NCBI RefSeq assembly: GCF_032116555.1 | Contig: NZ_CP134949.1 | Coordinates: forward strand, 2,852,001-2,916,000 | DNA from: Halobaculum sp. XH14 | Lineage (GTDB): Archaea; Halobacteriota; Halobacteria; Halobacteriales; Haloferacaceae | Length of the DNA: 64,000 nucleotides | Direction of reading: 5' to 3' | Shown here: positions 1 through 9,958 of the stretch, piece by piece | How positions within the stretch are numbered: position 1 is the first letter of the stretch | Layout: the number at the start of each line of letters is the position of its first letter | The notes under the pieces: model-generated | Database searches by the model: none | Seen by the model: the letters and a program-made list of their open reading frames with translations, nothing else | Told to the model about the DNA's origin: nothing | Position numbers and translations under genes: made by a program

Positions 1-549
1 CGCGGCGAGCAGGAGGACCGGGACGAGGGAGCGAGCGCTCGCGTGCTCGGAGAGTGCGGAGCCGAGCCCCTCGTGGGTCGCCGAGCCGAGACAGACGACG
101 GTCGCCATCGCCGCCTTCGCCGCCACCTCGGCGGCGACGACCAGGGGGAGCGCCCTCGCGGGGAGGCCGACGAGGCCGGCGCCCGCGGTGGCGAGCCCGA
201 GCACGATCACCGCGATCGCGACCGCGCCGCCGACGCCGACGACGGTGTCCCGCATGACCTCGCGCCGCTCCGCGGTGGGGCCGTGGACGACCGCCGCGTC
301 GCCGAGGTCGGCGACGCCGTCGAAGTGATTGATGCCGGTGACGACCGCGACGCCGACGACGAACAGGAGCGCCGCCGTCGCCGGCGGCACGGGGAGGAGC
401 AGCGGAAGCGCGACGAGCGGGCCGAGCACGTAGCCGACGAACGGGAAGGCGCTGGGCGTCCGCGCGAACGCCGCCCAGGCCTCGTCGTCGTGGCCGACGG
501 GGAGCCGGGAGAGGAAGCCGAGCGCGCCCCGGAGCGCGGTCAGAACCAC
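1..549 (-). CDS. cobS: Adenosylcobinamide-GDP ribazoletransferase (cobalamin synthase), 3' end beyond window
   Basis: Membrane enzyme joining adenosylcobinamide-GDP and alpha-ribazole, the last assembly step of cobamide synthesis. Translating the minus strand from a GTG at 549 gives a protein starting VLTALRGALGFLSRLPVG, the usual CobS N-terminus, followed by hydrophobic segments and the family signature GINHFDGVADLGDA around residues 70-85. The reading frame runs off the left edge, so the C-terminal part is missing. The start overlaps the stop of cbiB by 10 bases, so the two are probably translationally coupled in one operon with the cobT-like gene further upstream. Identification is firm; the exact start codon is inferred. 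Confidence 0.88.
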   Translation of the reverse strand, partial: MVLTALRGALGFLSRLPVGHDDEAWAAFARTPSAFPFVGYVLGPLVALPLLLPVPPATAALLFVVGVAVVTGINHFDGVADLGDAAVVHGPTAERREVMRDTVVGVGGAVAIAVIVLGLATAGAGLVGLPARALPLVVAAEVAAKAAMATVVCLGSATHEGLGSALSEHASARSLVPVLLLAA

Positions 550-1442
550 GCGCCCACCCCGGCAAGGATGAACGAGCACAGACCGGCGAGGCCGACGACC
601 CGGATCCCGCGCCGTGCCCGCGCGGCCGTCGGCAACTCGGCAGCCGGGTGTAGCACGTAGACGCCGGGCTTCTCCAGTCGCACGTCGAGGAGCGTCGCGA
701 GCGTCGCCATCGGCCACCCCGAGTTGGGCGAGGGCGGGTCGGCCCGCCAGGCGCGCGCGCGAAGGAGGGCACCCGGACGCCGGCCCGCGAGCGCGACGAG
801 CACCGCGCCGAGCCTCGCCGGAACCCACATGACGACGTCGTCGAGGCGGGCGCTCGCCCAGCCGACCGGCTTCGACCGGTAGCCCAGCATCGAGTCGAGC
901 GTGTTCACCGCCTTCACCCAGACTGCGGCGGCGACCGCGACCGGGAGCGAGAGCTGTGCGCCGAGCGCGAACGCGAACAGCGGCGCGACGAGGCCGTCGA
1001 CGAGGTTCTCCGCGGCGCTCTCGACGGCCGCGCTCCTGAGCTGGCCGGCCGAGAGCGCCGCGGCGTCCCGCCCGACGAGCGCGCGGACGGCCTCGCGGGC
1101 ACCATCGAGGTCCCCCTCGGTGTCGTCGATCACGTCCACAGCCACCGCGTACAGCATTCGGAGGCTCGTCGCTCCGAACAGCGCGAGCGCGGCGAGCGCC
1201 GCCGCGAACGCGGGGCCGGCGAGCGAAGCGAGCCGGACCGCGCCGCCCGCGACCGCTGCCGCCCCGAGCGGGAGGAACAGCGTCAGGAGCGCGCCGACGA
1301 GTTTCGGTCTCGACCAGCGCCGGTCGAACGGCTCGACCAGCCGGCCGAACAGCGCGACCGGGTGGACGCGGGCCGGGAACTCCGCGAACAGCACGTCGAG
1401 CGCCAGCGCGAGGCCGACCGTCGACGCGGCAGTCAGCCCCAC
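540..1442 (-). CDS. cbiB: Adenosylcobinamide-phosphate synthase CbiB
   Basis: Membrane protein that attaches the aminopropanol (phosphate) arm to adenosylcobyric acid. The 300-residue product is of family length, starts at a GTG (1442), and shows the CbiB opening with FAEFPARVHPVALFGRLVE, several hydrophobic segments, a conserved SAAENLVDGLVAPLF stretch near residue 145 and an NTLDSMLGYRS motif near 183. It lies between a cobT-like gene, 16 bases upstream, and cobS, which overlaps its 3' end. The order cobT-cbiB-cobS fits a salvage or late-assembly operon read leftward. Confidence 0.93.
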   Translation of the reverse strand: MGLTAASTVGLALALDVLFAEFPARVHPVALFGRLVEPFDRRWSRPKLVGALLTLFLPLGAAAVAGGAVRLASLAGPAFAAALAALALFGATSLRMLYAVAVDVIDDTEGDLDGAREAVRALVGRDAAALSAGQLRSAAVESAAENLVDGLVAPLFAFALGAQLSLPVAVAAAVWVKAVNTLDSMLGYRSKPVGWASARLDDVVMWVPARLGAVLVALAGRRPGALLRARAWRADPPSPNSGWPMATLATLLDVRLEKPGVYVLHPAAELPTAARARRGIRVVGLAGLCSFILAGVGAWF

Positions 1443-1458
1443 GGTCCCTCCGCGCCCC

Positions 1459-2466
1459 TCATGGCTCGACCGCGGGCGCGTCCGCGAGCAGTCGGTCGTA
1501 CACGGTGACGATCCGCTCGCGGAGGACGGCCATCGGGACCCCCGATTCCGCGACCAGCGCGAGCGCGCCGCCCATCCCGACGCCCTCCTTCGCCTCGCCG
1601 GCGACGTAGGCGTCCGTCGCCGGATGCTCCAGACGATCGAATCCGGGGTCCGTGACGGTGACCTCGAGGTCGAGGTCGGCCGCGAGGTCGCGGATCGCCG
1701 CCGTCGGGTCGGCGGCGACGAACGAGGTGGTGGCGAGTTCGAGCGGCGCGTCGACGCCCGCGTGCCTGGCGAGCGCGGCGGCGGCCGCCAGTTGCGTCCC
1801 CCCGGCGAGCGTCACCGACGTCCCGGATTCCGCCGCGCCGACCGTCAGCCCGGCCACCGCGGCGAGCACCGGGTCGCCGACCTGCCGAACCGCCCCGGCG
1901 GGGTCGCCCGCCGCGTCGCCCTCGGCGAAGCCGCTCGATTCGAGCGCGTCCGCGACGACGTCGCGTTTGAGCGCGAGCGGGTTCTCCGGGAGCGACGAGG
2001 ACACGGTCGCGCGCTCGCCCAGCGCCACGAGCACCCCCATCGCGGTGGTCGTGCCGCCGGGGATCGTCTCGCCGACCGCGAGTTCCTCGTCCGGGAGGCC
2101 GCGTCCGAACTTCCGGGCCGCCTCGAACGTCCGCTTCGCGTCGGGGACCGGGTTCGGGTCCCGGATGTCCCCGCCCGGTTCGCCGCCGAACTCGACGGTC
2201 GGGGCTCCCGTCGGGCGCGCGAGGCCGGCGTCGACGGCGAGGACGTCGAAGCCCAGCAGGTCGCGCGCGGCGCGGGTGAGGACGGCGGGCGTCGGACAGC
2301 CGGAGGGGCTGACGGGCACGACCGGCGACCGGACGGGCCGTCCGTACTCGATGATCTCCAGGTCCGCGCTCGGCGTGTGTGCCATCAGGTCCGGGTCCGC
2401 GCCCGCGGCGCTGATTCCGTCGATCCGGGCGGTGGCGGTGCTCCCGCCGACGAGGACGACCCTCAT
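1459..2466 (-). CDS. cobT: CobT-like nicotinate-nucleotide:dimethylbenzimidazole phosphoribosyltransferase family protein (UPF0284 type)
   Basis: Archaeal CobT-related protein, presumed to activate the lower-ligand base of cobamides. The ATG at 2466 gives 335 residues, the normal size. It begins [19 protein letters not shown] and contains [18 protein letters not shown]-like and [15 protein letters not shown]-like glycine-rich motifs typical of the family, plus [12 protein letters not shown] near the C-terminus. The frame is open further upstream, but the extension looks like low-complexity shadow. It is the first gene of the cobT-cbiB-cobS group. Archaeal members lack the exact catalytic context of bacterial CobT, so the lower-ligand substrate is uncertain. 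Confidence 0.85.
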   Translation of the reverse strand: MRVVLVGGSTATARIDGISAAGADPDLMAHTPSADLEIIEYGRPVRSPVVPVSPSGCPTPAVLTRAARDLLGFDVLAVDAGLARPTGAPTVEFGGEPGGDIRDPNPVPDAKRTFEAARKFGRGLPDEELAVGETIPGGTTTAMGVLVALGERATVSSSLPENPLALKRDVVADALESSGFAEGDAAGDPAGAVRQVGDPVLAAVAGLTVGAAESGTSVTLAGGTQLAAAAALARHAGVDAPLELATTSFVAADPTAAIRDLAADLDLEVTVTDPGFDRLEHPATDAYVAGEAKEGVGMGGALALVAESGVPMAVLRERIVTVYDRLLADAPAVEP

Positions 2467-2513
2467 CGGGCGGCTCCCCCGGTCGGGCGCGTGGTAGCGT
2501 CGGTGACGGACAT
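2463..2513 (-). CDS. Possible 16-codon upstream ORF coupled to cobT
   Basis: On the minus strand an ATG at 2513 opens a 16-residue frame ([16 protein letters not shown]) whose TGA overlaps the cobT ATG by the bases ATGA. It could be a leader peptide for coupled translation, a remnant of a lost gene, or chance. No cobalamin-riboswitch-like structure was recognised between cobT and dphB. Confidence 0.25.
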   Translation of the reverse strand: MSVTDATTRPTGGAAR

Positions 2514-2720
2514 GTGCGACTGACTGCGTTCGAATCGAGGGAGAGCGGACGCGGGCGTAAAGCTTGGCATGGGTCTTCGGAGCGGGTGGCTCGCCGATGC
2601 ACAGTTGTGAGGCGGCCCGGCGGCTCGGTTCGCTCACGTGGGTCGCCGCCGCGGATGGGCGACGCTGACGAGCCGTCCACAAGCGAAACCGGCAAGCGCC
2701 CCGCCGCCCCAGATCCGGCA

Positions 2721-3530
2721 ATGCTCACGTTCATCGGCCTCGGCCTGCACGACGAGCGCTCGGTCACCGTCGAGGGACGCGAGGCGCTGCGGGCGGCCGA
2801 CCGCGTGTTCGCCGAGTTCTACACGAGCCGGCTCGTCGGCGCGACGGTCGCGGACCTGGAGGCCCACCACGGCGTCGAGATCGAGGTACGGGACCGGGCG
2901 GGCGTCGAACAGTACCCGGAACCGATGCTCGAGACGGCAGAATCCGAAGACGTCGCGTTTCTCACCGCCGGCGACACGATGATCTCGACGACCCACGTCG
3001 ATCTGCGGATGCGTGCGGCCGAACGCGGGGTCGACACGCGGGTGATCCACGGCGTCACCGCCCAGTCGGCCGCCTCGTCGCTCACCGGCCTGCAGAACTA
3101 CCGCTTCGGGAAGGCCGTCACGCTCCCGTTCCCGTACGCCCACGGCGCGGACGGCGTCCCCGCGAGCGTCGTCGATGGCATCGAGGACAACCGCGAGCGG
3201 GGGCTCCACACGCTGGTGTATCTCGACATCAAGGTCGCCGGCTCCTCGCCGGCCGGCCCCGCCGAGGGCGAGCCCGACGAGTTCATGACCGCGAGCGAGG
3301 CCGCGGGGATGCTCGCGGCGGACTGGGATCCGGACGCGCTCGGCGTCGCGGTGGCGCGGGCCGGCAGTCCCGACCCCGTCGTCGCCGCCGACACGCTCGC
3401 CTCGCTTTCCGAGCGGGAGTTCGGCGGCCCGCTCCACATGCTCGTCGTTCCGGGCGAGGTCCACCACCTCGAAGCCGAGGCGGTCGGGACGCTGGCCGGC
3501 TGTCCGGACGAGATTCTCCCCGAGCGCTGA
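2721..3530 (+). CDS. dphB: Diphthine synthase
   Basis: SAM-dependent methyltransferase that methylates the modified histidine of translation elongation factor 2 on the way to diphthamide. The ATG at 2721 gives 269 residues, normal for archaeal DphB. The protein begins [19 protein letters not shown] and carries the tetrapyrrole-methylase-fold signatures [20 protein letters not shown] and [20 protein letters not shown], then [10 protein letters not shown]. The frame is open upstream, but only the 2721 start gives the family N-terminus. It is transcribed away from the cobT operon and stands alone. Confidence 0.95.
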   Translation: MLTFIGLGLHDERSVTVEGREALRAADRVFAEFYTSRLVGATVADLEAHHGVEIEVRDRAGVEQYPEPMLETAESEDVAFLTAGDTMISTTHVDLRMRAAERGVDTRVIHGVTAQSAASSLTGLQNYRFGKAVTLPFPYAHGADGVPASVVDGIEDNRERGLHTLVYLDIKVAGSSPAGPAEGEPDEFMTASEAAGMLAADWDPDALGVAVARAGSPDPVVAADTLASLSEREFGGPLHMLVVPGEVHHLEAEAVGTLAGCPDEILPER

Positions 3531-3551
3531 CGATCGGCCATGGAGGGCGTC

Positions 3552-3878
3552 TCAAACCGACGAGAGCCAGAGCGGCTCCACGTCGGCCGGGTCGAACGGC
3601 ATCGCGTCGATACGTGCGATCGCCGCCCGGACGCTTCCCCCCGACATGTCCTGTGGTGCGACGAACACCGGAACACCAGCATCACGGTCGGTAAAATCCT
3701 TCACGTCAGTCGAGAGAATCGCCCACCCGTCCGATTCCGCGAACTCGAGTATCGATGCGTCCGTCGCTTCCGGCCCGAGGTCCGAGACCTCACGGGAGAA
3801 CACGACCGTGTGGTCATCCCCGCGAAGCGCCGAGACGTACTCCTCCGGGACGTTCGTATCGGCGAGAATCCGCATCAC
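3552..3878 (-). CDS. DUF5615-type PIN-like protein, probable toxin
   Basis: Small acidic protein of 108 residues opening MMRILADTNVPEEYVSALRG, the N-terminal Asp of a PIN-like nuclease fold, with a second acidic pair in the segment AILSTDVKDFTDRDAG around residues 73-87. This matches the DUF5615 (Mut7-C-like) group, usually paired with DUF433 proteins as toxin and antitoxin. Its start directly abuts the stop of the DUF433 gene at 3879, consistent with a two-gene operon, antitoxin first. The start could also be the second Met (3875). RNase activity is inferred from fold and context only. Confidence 0.7.
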   Translation of the reverse strand: MMRILADTNVPEEYVSALRGDDHTVVFSREVSDLGPEATDASILEFAESDGWAILSTDVKDFTDRDAGVPVFVAPQDMSGGSVRAAIARIDAMPFDPADVEPLWLSSV

Positions 3879-4190
3879 TCAGTCGGCCCGTTCGGCGGTG
3901 TTCGAATCGTCCCCGCGAACGTCCTCGAGAAGCTGTCGAGTTCGTCGTTCGCCCTCACTGCGCGTTACTTCCGCCTCCTGTTCGCGGTCACGGACGCGGT
4001 CCCGGTTGTCGTAGTAGTAGGCGAGCGCCCGGAAGAGATCGCCGATCGAAAGGTCGTGTTCGCCGGCGACGACGTGCGGGTCCTCGTCGTTGTCGATGAC
4101 GCGCCGCTTGAGATCCAGCACGGTGACACGAGTCCCTTCGATGTGGGGGTCGCCCGAGCGGACCGCATCGTCGCACACGATCCCGGCCAT
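3879..4190 (-). CDS. DUF433-family protein, probable antitoxin
   Basis: 103-residue protein beginning MAGIVCDDAVRSGDPHIEGT, followed by TRVTVLDLKRRV and HDLSIGDLFRALAYYYDN: the DUF433 pattern (GxPxIxGTRV, then an HTH-like helix pair). A charged Arg/Glu-rich tail follows. DUF433 proteins are small HTH partners of DUF5615 PIN-like toxins, and exactly such a gene follows with no gap. The ATG at 4190 is preferred over the longer open frame because the family motif begins here. Confidence 0.72.
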   Translation of the reverse strand: MAGIVCDDAVRSGDPHIEGTRVTVLDLKRRVIDNDEDPHVVAGEHDLSIGDLFRALAYYYDNRDRVRDREQEAEVTRSEGERRTRQLLEDVRGDDSNTAERAD

Positions 4191-4267
4191 GGCATGGGAT
4201 AGACCCGGAGCCGTGTTAACAGTTTGGAGCCGTCGGCTCACGAGAGTGCAAGCCCGGAACGCTGCGA

Positions 4268-5305
4268 CTACTCGGAGTCCGACCCGTCGGTCCGCATCGG
4301 CCCCCGGGCGGACTCTTCGGGCAGGTCGAGCGAGCCGTGGAGGTCGTACTCCTCGTTAGTGACGAGATACAGCACGTCCTCGATGACCGTCAGGAGTTCG
4401 GGGAGTTCGCGGACGACGAGGTAGGTGACGCCCACGAGCGCGACGACCGCGAGCACCTGGCTGATGACCCGATCCGAGAGGAAAAACGAGACCATGTACG
4501 GGTCCGAGGAGCCGAACAGGAACAGCACCTCGTCGACGAACACCTGGAGGTACTGGTTGCCGAACGTGACGCCGATGAACGTCGTGCGCACGAGGTTAAG
4601 CGACCAGATGACGGGGACGGCGATCGCCAGCCCGCGGAGCTTCCTGCCGAGCGGGGCACGCACCGCGCCGATGAGCCCGACGAAGATGGCGATGCTCCCC
4701 AGGCCGGTGCACGCGAGCACGATCTCGAACAGCAGCGTGTGCCCGCCCGCGGTGGTGAACTGGAAGGCGTTCAGGTAGCCGAGCTCGGGGCCGCGGACGA
4801 GTTCGGGGTCGTAGCCGAGCAGCCGGATGAGAACGCCGGTCTGGACGGTGACGGTCCGGATGAGGGCCGCCTTCGGGGCGGGGTAGGCCGTGCCGAACAG
4901 CGAGACGGAGGGGATCGTCTCGAACGGGAGGTACACCAGGCCCATGCCGGCGACCGCACGCGAGAGGACGAACAGCGAGTCGCGCCCCTCCCAGAGCAGT
5001 TTGGCGACGTAGAGACACGCCGGCACGGCGACGATGGCGAGTATCCCCTCGACGTAGCTCTTCTGTGCGAACGCGAAGTGTGGGAACAGCACGAGCCAGA
5101 ACAGCGCGAACATGGCCCACGCGCCGGCGACGACGCCGCGGGCGGTCCGGACGTATCCGGCGTCGAGCCGGCCCGTCCTGGCGGCCCACTCCATCCCCGC
5201 CCCGACGAGGAACGTCAGGACGACGAGCCACGCGAGCGCGTCGGTCGCGGCGTTGGGGGCCGCGAGGAGGACGTCGGTGGCGACGTCGAGGAGGGCGCTC
5301 TGCAT
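4268..5305 (-). CDS. artA: Archaeosortase A
   Basis: Multi-pass membrane cysteine transpeptidase-like enzyme that removes the PGF-CTERM signal of surface proteins and couples them to lipid. The 345-residue protein has about eight hydrophobic segments. The catalytic set is visible: Cys199 in LACTGLG, Arg240 in NLVRTTF and Arg279 in LSDRV. The 41- and 39-residue spacing equals that of the characterised Haloferax volcanii residues (Cys173, Arg214, Arg253; from memory). A probable substrate, the S-layer-type glycoprotein ending in PGF, is encoded immediately upstream on the same strand. The acidic C-terminal tail of about 45 residues is probably cytoplasmic. Confidence 0.95.
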   Translation of the reverse strand: MQSALLDVATDVLLAAPNAATDALAWLVVLTFLVGAGMEWAARTGRLDAGYVRTARGVVAGAWAMFALFWLVLFPHFAFAQKSYVEGILAIVAVPACLYVAKLLWEGRDSLFVLSRAVAGMGLVYLPFETIPSVSLFGTAYPAPKAALIRTVTVQTGVLIRLLGYDPELVRGPELGYLNAFQFTTAGGHTLLFEIVLACTGLGSIAIFVGLIGAVRAPLGRKLRGLAIAVPVIWSLNLVRTTFIGVTFGNQYLQVFVDEVLFLFGSSDPYMVSFFLSDRVISQVLAVVALVGVTYLVVRELPELLTVIEDVLYLVTNEEYDLHGSLDLPEESARGPMRTDGSDSE

Positions 5306-5456
5306 GGTCGACGCGACGTGTCGGGCTCCTAAAGCCCTTGTCTTGTTCCGTTCGGGTCAGGCGGGTACGCCGTCGCTGGTCGGGGGGTTGGGTCGAAAGA
5401 AAGGGTCCGCGTGAAGCGGATGAATGACCGGTAACGCCGGTCAGTCGTGGTTCACG

Positions 5457-7688
5457 TTAGTCGCGACGGGTCGCGAGGAACGCAGCGCCGATGAGCGCGA
5501 TCAGAGCGAGCACGGCCGTGAAGCCGGGCGTCGTCGTGGTCGTCGGCGGCTCCGTCGGCGGCTCCGTACCCGGATCCTCCGTCGGCGGTTCCGTCGTCGG
5601 CGGCTCCGTCGGCGGTTCCGTCGTCGGCGGCTCCGTCGGCGGCTCCGTCGTCGGCGGTGCCGTCGTGTCGGTGTCGAGCGTCTCGACGACGTTGCCGTCG
5701 GCGGTCACGGTGTCGACGTTCGAAGCGTCAGCTTCCACGGTGAAGGTGTCACCGGTGCTCTGCTCGCTGAAGTCGAGTTCGGCACTCCACGTGCCGTCAG
5801 GCTGGACCACGGCGGTGGCCGACTTGAAGAACGCCGGCTGGACGCCGTCGTCGGACTCGGCGCGGACCTGAATCTCGCTACCGGGCGCGAGAGACGAGGT
5901 GCCGCTGACGGTCTGGTTCGTACCGACGGTGACGTTAACCGGGTCATCGTCGATCGAGACCGTCCGGCTGGCCGTGTCGAACGTGGTGTTGACCGACTGG
6001 TGGTCGTCGGAGTCGGTGCTGCCAAGCAGGAAGTCGTCCTCGACCGTGTAGGTCGCTTCGTAGGTCTCGCCGTCAGACGGCGTGACACTCTCGTTGTTCA
6101 CCGTCCGGTTCCACTGGACCTCGTCGGTCTGGAACGCGATGTAGTAGGAGTCGGAGTCCTGATCGGTGAACAGCGAGATGGATCCCTGGCTTGCGGAAAC
6201 GTTCAGGGCCTTCGGCTGGAAGTTCCCGATGTTTCCGGTCTGTTCGACCGTGAGGTCACCGCCGAATTCTTCATCGCCGGTGAAGTTCGCAGCACTGAGC
6301 TGGGCCGTACCGTTGAGACCCGTGGCGGAGACCTGCACGACGACGTAGTCGCCGAGCGCGATCTCGTCGCTCTCGGTGAGCGAGCCGCCCTCCATCCGTG
6401 CCTCGAGGTCGTCGATGCCCACAGCGTCGTCCTCGTCGTCGTCGGTGTCGAGGTCGGTGCTGGGAGCGGTCCAGATGGTGGCGCTATTCGTCGACCGTTC
6501 GCGGATGACGAGCGTCCCGACGTCGTCGGGATCGTCCATCGCGCTCACGTACTGGTTCGCGTTCGCGGCGGTCCCGAGCCGGTAGTTACCGGTCGCGAGA
6601 ACCGAGCCGAGTTCGCCCGTACCGGCCTCGTCGCGGTTGGTGACCGAGTCGTCCTCGGAGGTCGCGTACACGACCTCGTCGATGGTCGAATCGGGGTTAC
6701 CCGCCGCGTACGTGTTGATGGCGACCGTAACCTGACCGTCACCGCTGCCGTCCTCCGCGGTGAAGTTCAGCTGGTAGCCGATCGAACTGTAGTCACCGAA
6801 GGTGACCGACGCCGTGTCGGCCGCACCGGAGATGGAGACGTTGAACGTCGCAATGTCACCCTGCTCCTCTTCGATGGTGCTGGTCTCGAACGACGTCGCG
6901 CCGCCGCTGACGTCGTTCACCGTGATGTTGGCCGTGTCGGAGGCCGTCGTGTCGGTGGCATCGACGGTGAACGTGTAGTTCCCGGCGTCGATGTCGGTGA
7001 AGTTGGCGGTGTAGTCGCCGTCGTCAATGTTGCTGAGCTGGACGGCGTCGTCGTCACCGTCGGTACCGGTGTCGACGGTCATGCTCGCCGCAGCCGAGTC
7101 GTTGAAGATCTCGTGAAGTTCGTCAGCATCGAGATCCTCGGACGAGATGGTCACGTTGTAGCTACCGCGGTTGGACGAGATCGAGAGCTCCGTGGAGTTC
7201 GACGGGCCGGCGTTGCCGGCCTCATCGTCGGCGAACTCCGTGGTCAGCGACATCGGAGCAACCTCGAAGGACGCGTCGTTAGCGTCAGTCTCGTGCCCGT
7301 CGGCATCGCCGTCGGTGAACGTAATCGGGTCACCGGTCGAGTTGACGACGACGTAGGTACCGTCGAGGTCACTCGTGTCGATGACGGCCGTTCCGTTCTC
7401 GTCGAGGGTGAACTCCTCTTCGAGTCCACCAATGTTGTTCGGCGCGTCCGTGTCGACCGAACGGACCTGCCACGATTCGCTGGCGTTGTCGTCACCAGTG
7501 TCAATCAGGACCTGCTGTCCTGCCCAATACGTCGATCCCGTGTTCATCTCCGCATCGCGTGTGAGGTCGGACTGATTGCCGACCGCCGCCGCGGCGGAGC
7601 CACCGAAGGCTACCGTCATGGCGAACACGGAGAAGACCATCAGCGCTGTCAGGAACAGCGCGCGGATCTTATTGTTTGTTTCTGTCAT
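5457..7688 (-). CDS. S-layer-type cell surface glycoprotein with PGF-CTERM signal
   Basis: Secreted surface protein of about 743 residues, strongly acidic with many N-x-S/T sequons. From the Met at 7688 it has a Sec-type signal peptide (KIRALFLTALMVFSVFAM, ending near SAAAAVG). A long region of beta-sandwich-like repeats follows, then a Thr/Pro/Glu stalk made of repeated TEPPTEPPT units. The C-terminal tripartite signal is PGF, a hydrophobic span, then ATRRD. This is the S-layer glycoprotein architecture, with lipid anchoring by archaeosortase, whose gene lies 151 bases downstream. An alternative start at 7703 adds five residues. Whether it is the major S-layer protein or a paralog cannot be told here. 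Confidence 0.9.
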   Translation of the reverse strand: MTETNNKIRALFLTALMVFSVFAMTVAFGGSAAAAVGNQSDLTRDAEMNTGSTYWAGQQVLIDTGDDNASESWQVRSVDTDAPNNIGGLEEEFTLDENGTAVIDTSDLDGTYVVVNSTGDPITFTDGDADGHETDANDASFEVAPMSLTTEFADDEAGNAGPSNSTELSISSNRGSYNVTISSEDLDADELHEIFNDSAAASMTVDTGTDGDDDAVQLSNIDDGDYTANFTDIDAGNYTFTVDATDTTASDTANITVNDVSGGATSFETSTIEEEQGDIATFNVSISGAADTASVTFGDYSSIGYQLNFTAEDGSGDGQVTVAINTYAAGNPDSTIDEVVYATSEDDSVTNRDEAGTGELGSVLATGNYRLGTAANANQYVSAMDDPDDVGTLVIRERSTNSATIWTAPSTDLDTDDDEDDAVGIDDLEARMEGGSLTESDEIALGDYVVVQVSATGLNGTAQLSAANFTGDEEFGGDLTVEQTGNIGNFQPKALNVSASQGSISLFTDQDSDSYYIAFQTDEVQWNRTVNNESVTPSDGETYEATYTVEDDFLLGSTDSDDHQSVNTTFDTASRTVSIDDDPVNVTVGTNQTVSGTSSLAPGSEIQVRAESDDGVQPAFFKSATAVVQPDGTWSAELDFSEQSTGDTFTVEADASNVDTVTADGNVVETLDTDTTAPPTTEPPTEPPTTEPPTEPPTTEPPTEDPGTEPPTEPPTTTTTPGFTAVLALIALIGAAFLATRRD
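5540..5660. repeat. Tandem repeat coding the Thr-Pro-Glu stalk
   Basis: Within the surface-protein gene the plus strand reads as alternating copies of a short unit around ccgtcggcggctccgtcgtc, encoding repeated TEPPTEPPT on the minus strand. Such stalks are usually O-glycosylated and span the cell-wall space. The tandem DNA units make stalk length prone to slippage. Confidence 0.8.
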
Positions 7689-7815
7689 GATTGTGTCTGT
7701 CATCCGGCGACAACAGCTTTCGTCCCACCTTCACCGAAGCGCCCGCGAAGCGGACTCGGCCGGGGGTACTTTCTGCTGCCACCATGGGTAGGGGTACATC
7801 TCAACGACATGCGCT

Positions 7816-7826
7816 CGTTATAAATG
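7816..7826 (-). promoter_or_regulatory. Probable TATA box of the surface-glycoprotein gene
   Basis: The minus strand reads catttataacg here, the best TATA-like motif upstream of the surface-protein gene. It lies about 115-130 bases before the start codon, so the mRNA would have a leader of roughly 90-100 bases, unlike the leaderless norm in haloarchaea. Long leaders are known for some haloarchaeal S-layer genes. Confidence 0.55.
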
Positions 7827-8428
7827 TCTTGTGGTGAGGCGAGGGGCGAGTGAACGCTTCACACACCCGATTTCGAGCGCGAGAGCGGTTCTGGGTGGGT
7901 AGCGGTACAAGTACTTTGTGTCGCGCTTCGCTCGTCGGGGACTCGCATGCGAGTGGTAACCATGGGCCAGTGGCCGGTCCGAGTCCGGTCCGTCGTCGAG
8001 AAACGACCGCATTCGAACGGACTGCGGGGAGGAGAGCCGGTCGTCGTCGCGCTCGGGGGACTCCCTGTCAGGCTTCCCGTCGTCAGTGCACTCCTTCGTG
8101 CGGGCGCGCGTGGCCGCCGGCCAAGCACGAGGAAACGACGGGCGTTCACCAGTCGGGTGCGGCGACGGGACGGGTCGCTGTCCGCACTGAACCCCCGCAC
8201 GGCCCCAACTGTCGACACCGATCCGCTGGCCGCCGCGAACCGACACGCAGCCTACTACTTCCTGACTCACTCTTCGCCCGGCCAGTTCCGCCGCCGTCGA
8301 ACTCGATGACGCCGACGTCCTCGAGTCAGAGAGGTTCCGATGGGCCTGCTTGTCGTCTCGATCCACCAGTTCCGCGGACTCCCGAATGCTCTCGGGATCG
8401 TGCCCAGCAAACAGCACCTGCTGACAGC
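7827..8428. other. Intergenic region without a convincing gene
   Basis: About 600 bases between the surface-protein promoter and a small hypothetical gene. Open frames exist on both strands but are Arg/Ser-rich and look like G+C-driven shadows. No tRNA, repeat or mobile-element end was recognised. Confidence 0.5.
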
Positions 8429-8701
8429 TTACTCGTTTACGTCGTCCCTGTCGTCTTCCAGCGCTGTGAGTTCTGCATCGAGTTCCTCGTCAGTGCGACC
8501 GTCACCGATCTGTTTCTCAGGTTCTTCAGATGTCGCTCCCTCGTCGCGGTGGCGACCGAACATCCGGTTTACCGAGGTGAGGCTAGAGACGTATCGTCGG
8601 ACGTCCTCCCGTTCGCCGAGGACGTGGTAGTAGCCGTCGTCCGTTTTTCCGATGTAGTCAGTCAGTTGTATCAGGAAGACGTTTCGGTCAGCTCGCAGCA
8701 C
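8429..8701 (-). CDS. Small acidic hypothetical protein
   Basis: 90-residue protein, unrecognised. The first half (LIQLTDYIGKTDDGYYHVLG onward) looks like a compact domain with conserved-type aromatic residues. The second half is a Glu/Asp-rich tail (TDEELDAELTALEDDRDD) typical of haloarchaeal cytoplasmic proteins. Amino-acid use is consistent with a real gene. It lies alone downstream of the ABC transporter operon on the same strand, about 85 bases after the ATPase stop, so it could be a distal operon member. No function is proposed. Confidence 0.5.
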   Translation of the reverse strand: MLRADRNVFLIQLTDYIGKTDDGYYHVLGEREDVRRYVSSLTSVNRMFGRHRDEGATSEEPEKQIGDGRTDEELDAELTALEDDRDDVNE

Positions 8702-8786
8702 TACTGAGCGGACGATTCGACCACGTCCGACCCGAGATCGGCCTCGCGAATCGGTCTACGGCATCGATCGGTCCGCCGCTTCGATG

Positions 8787-9956
<1,170 letters not shown>

Positions 9957-9958
9957 TG

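Noticed and set aside
43-660. Long plus-strand open frame at the left edge
   Set aside because: Arg/Asp-rich product antisense to cobS and cbiB; a G+C-driven shadow.
2467-2720. Cobalamin riboswitch between cobT and dphB
   Set aside because: No B12-box-like sequence was recognised, and such riboswitches are not expected in haloarchaea.
5540-5660. Regular repeats as a CRISPR or transposon structure
   Set aside because: They are in frame inside the surface-protein gene and encode the Thr-Pro-Glu stalk.
5424-7823. 799-codon plus-strand frame opposite the surface-protein gene
   Set aside because: Val/Arg/Asp-rich antisense shadow. The minus-strand product has a signal peptide, sequons and a PGF-CTERM signal.
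7818-8417. 199-codon minus-strand frame after the surface-protein promoter
   Set aside because: Overlaps the predicted TATA box and has Ser/Arg-rich low-complexity composition; no family resemblance.
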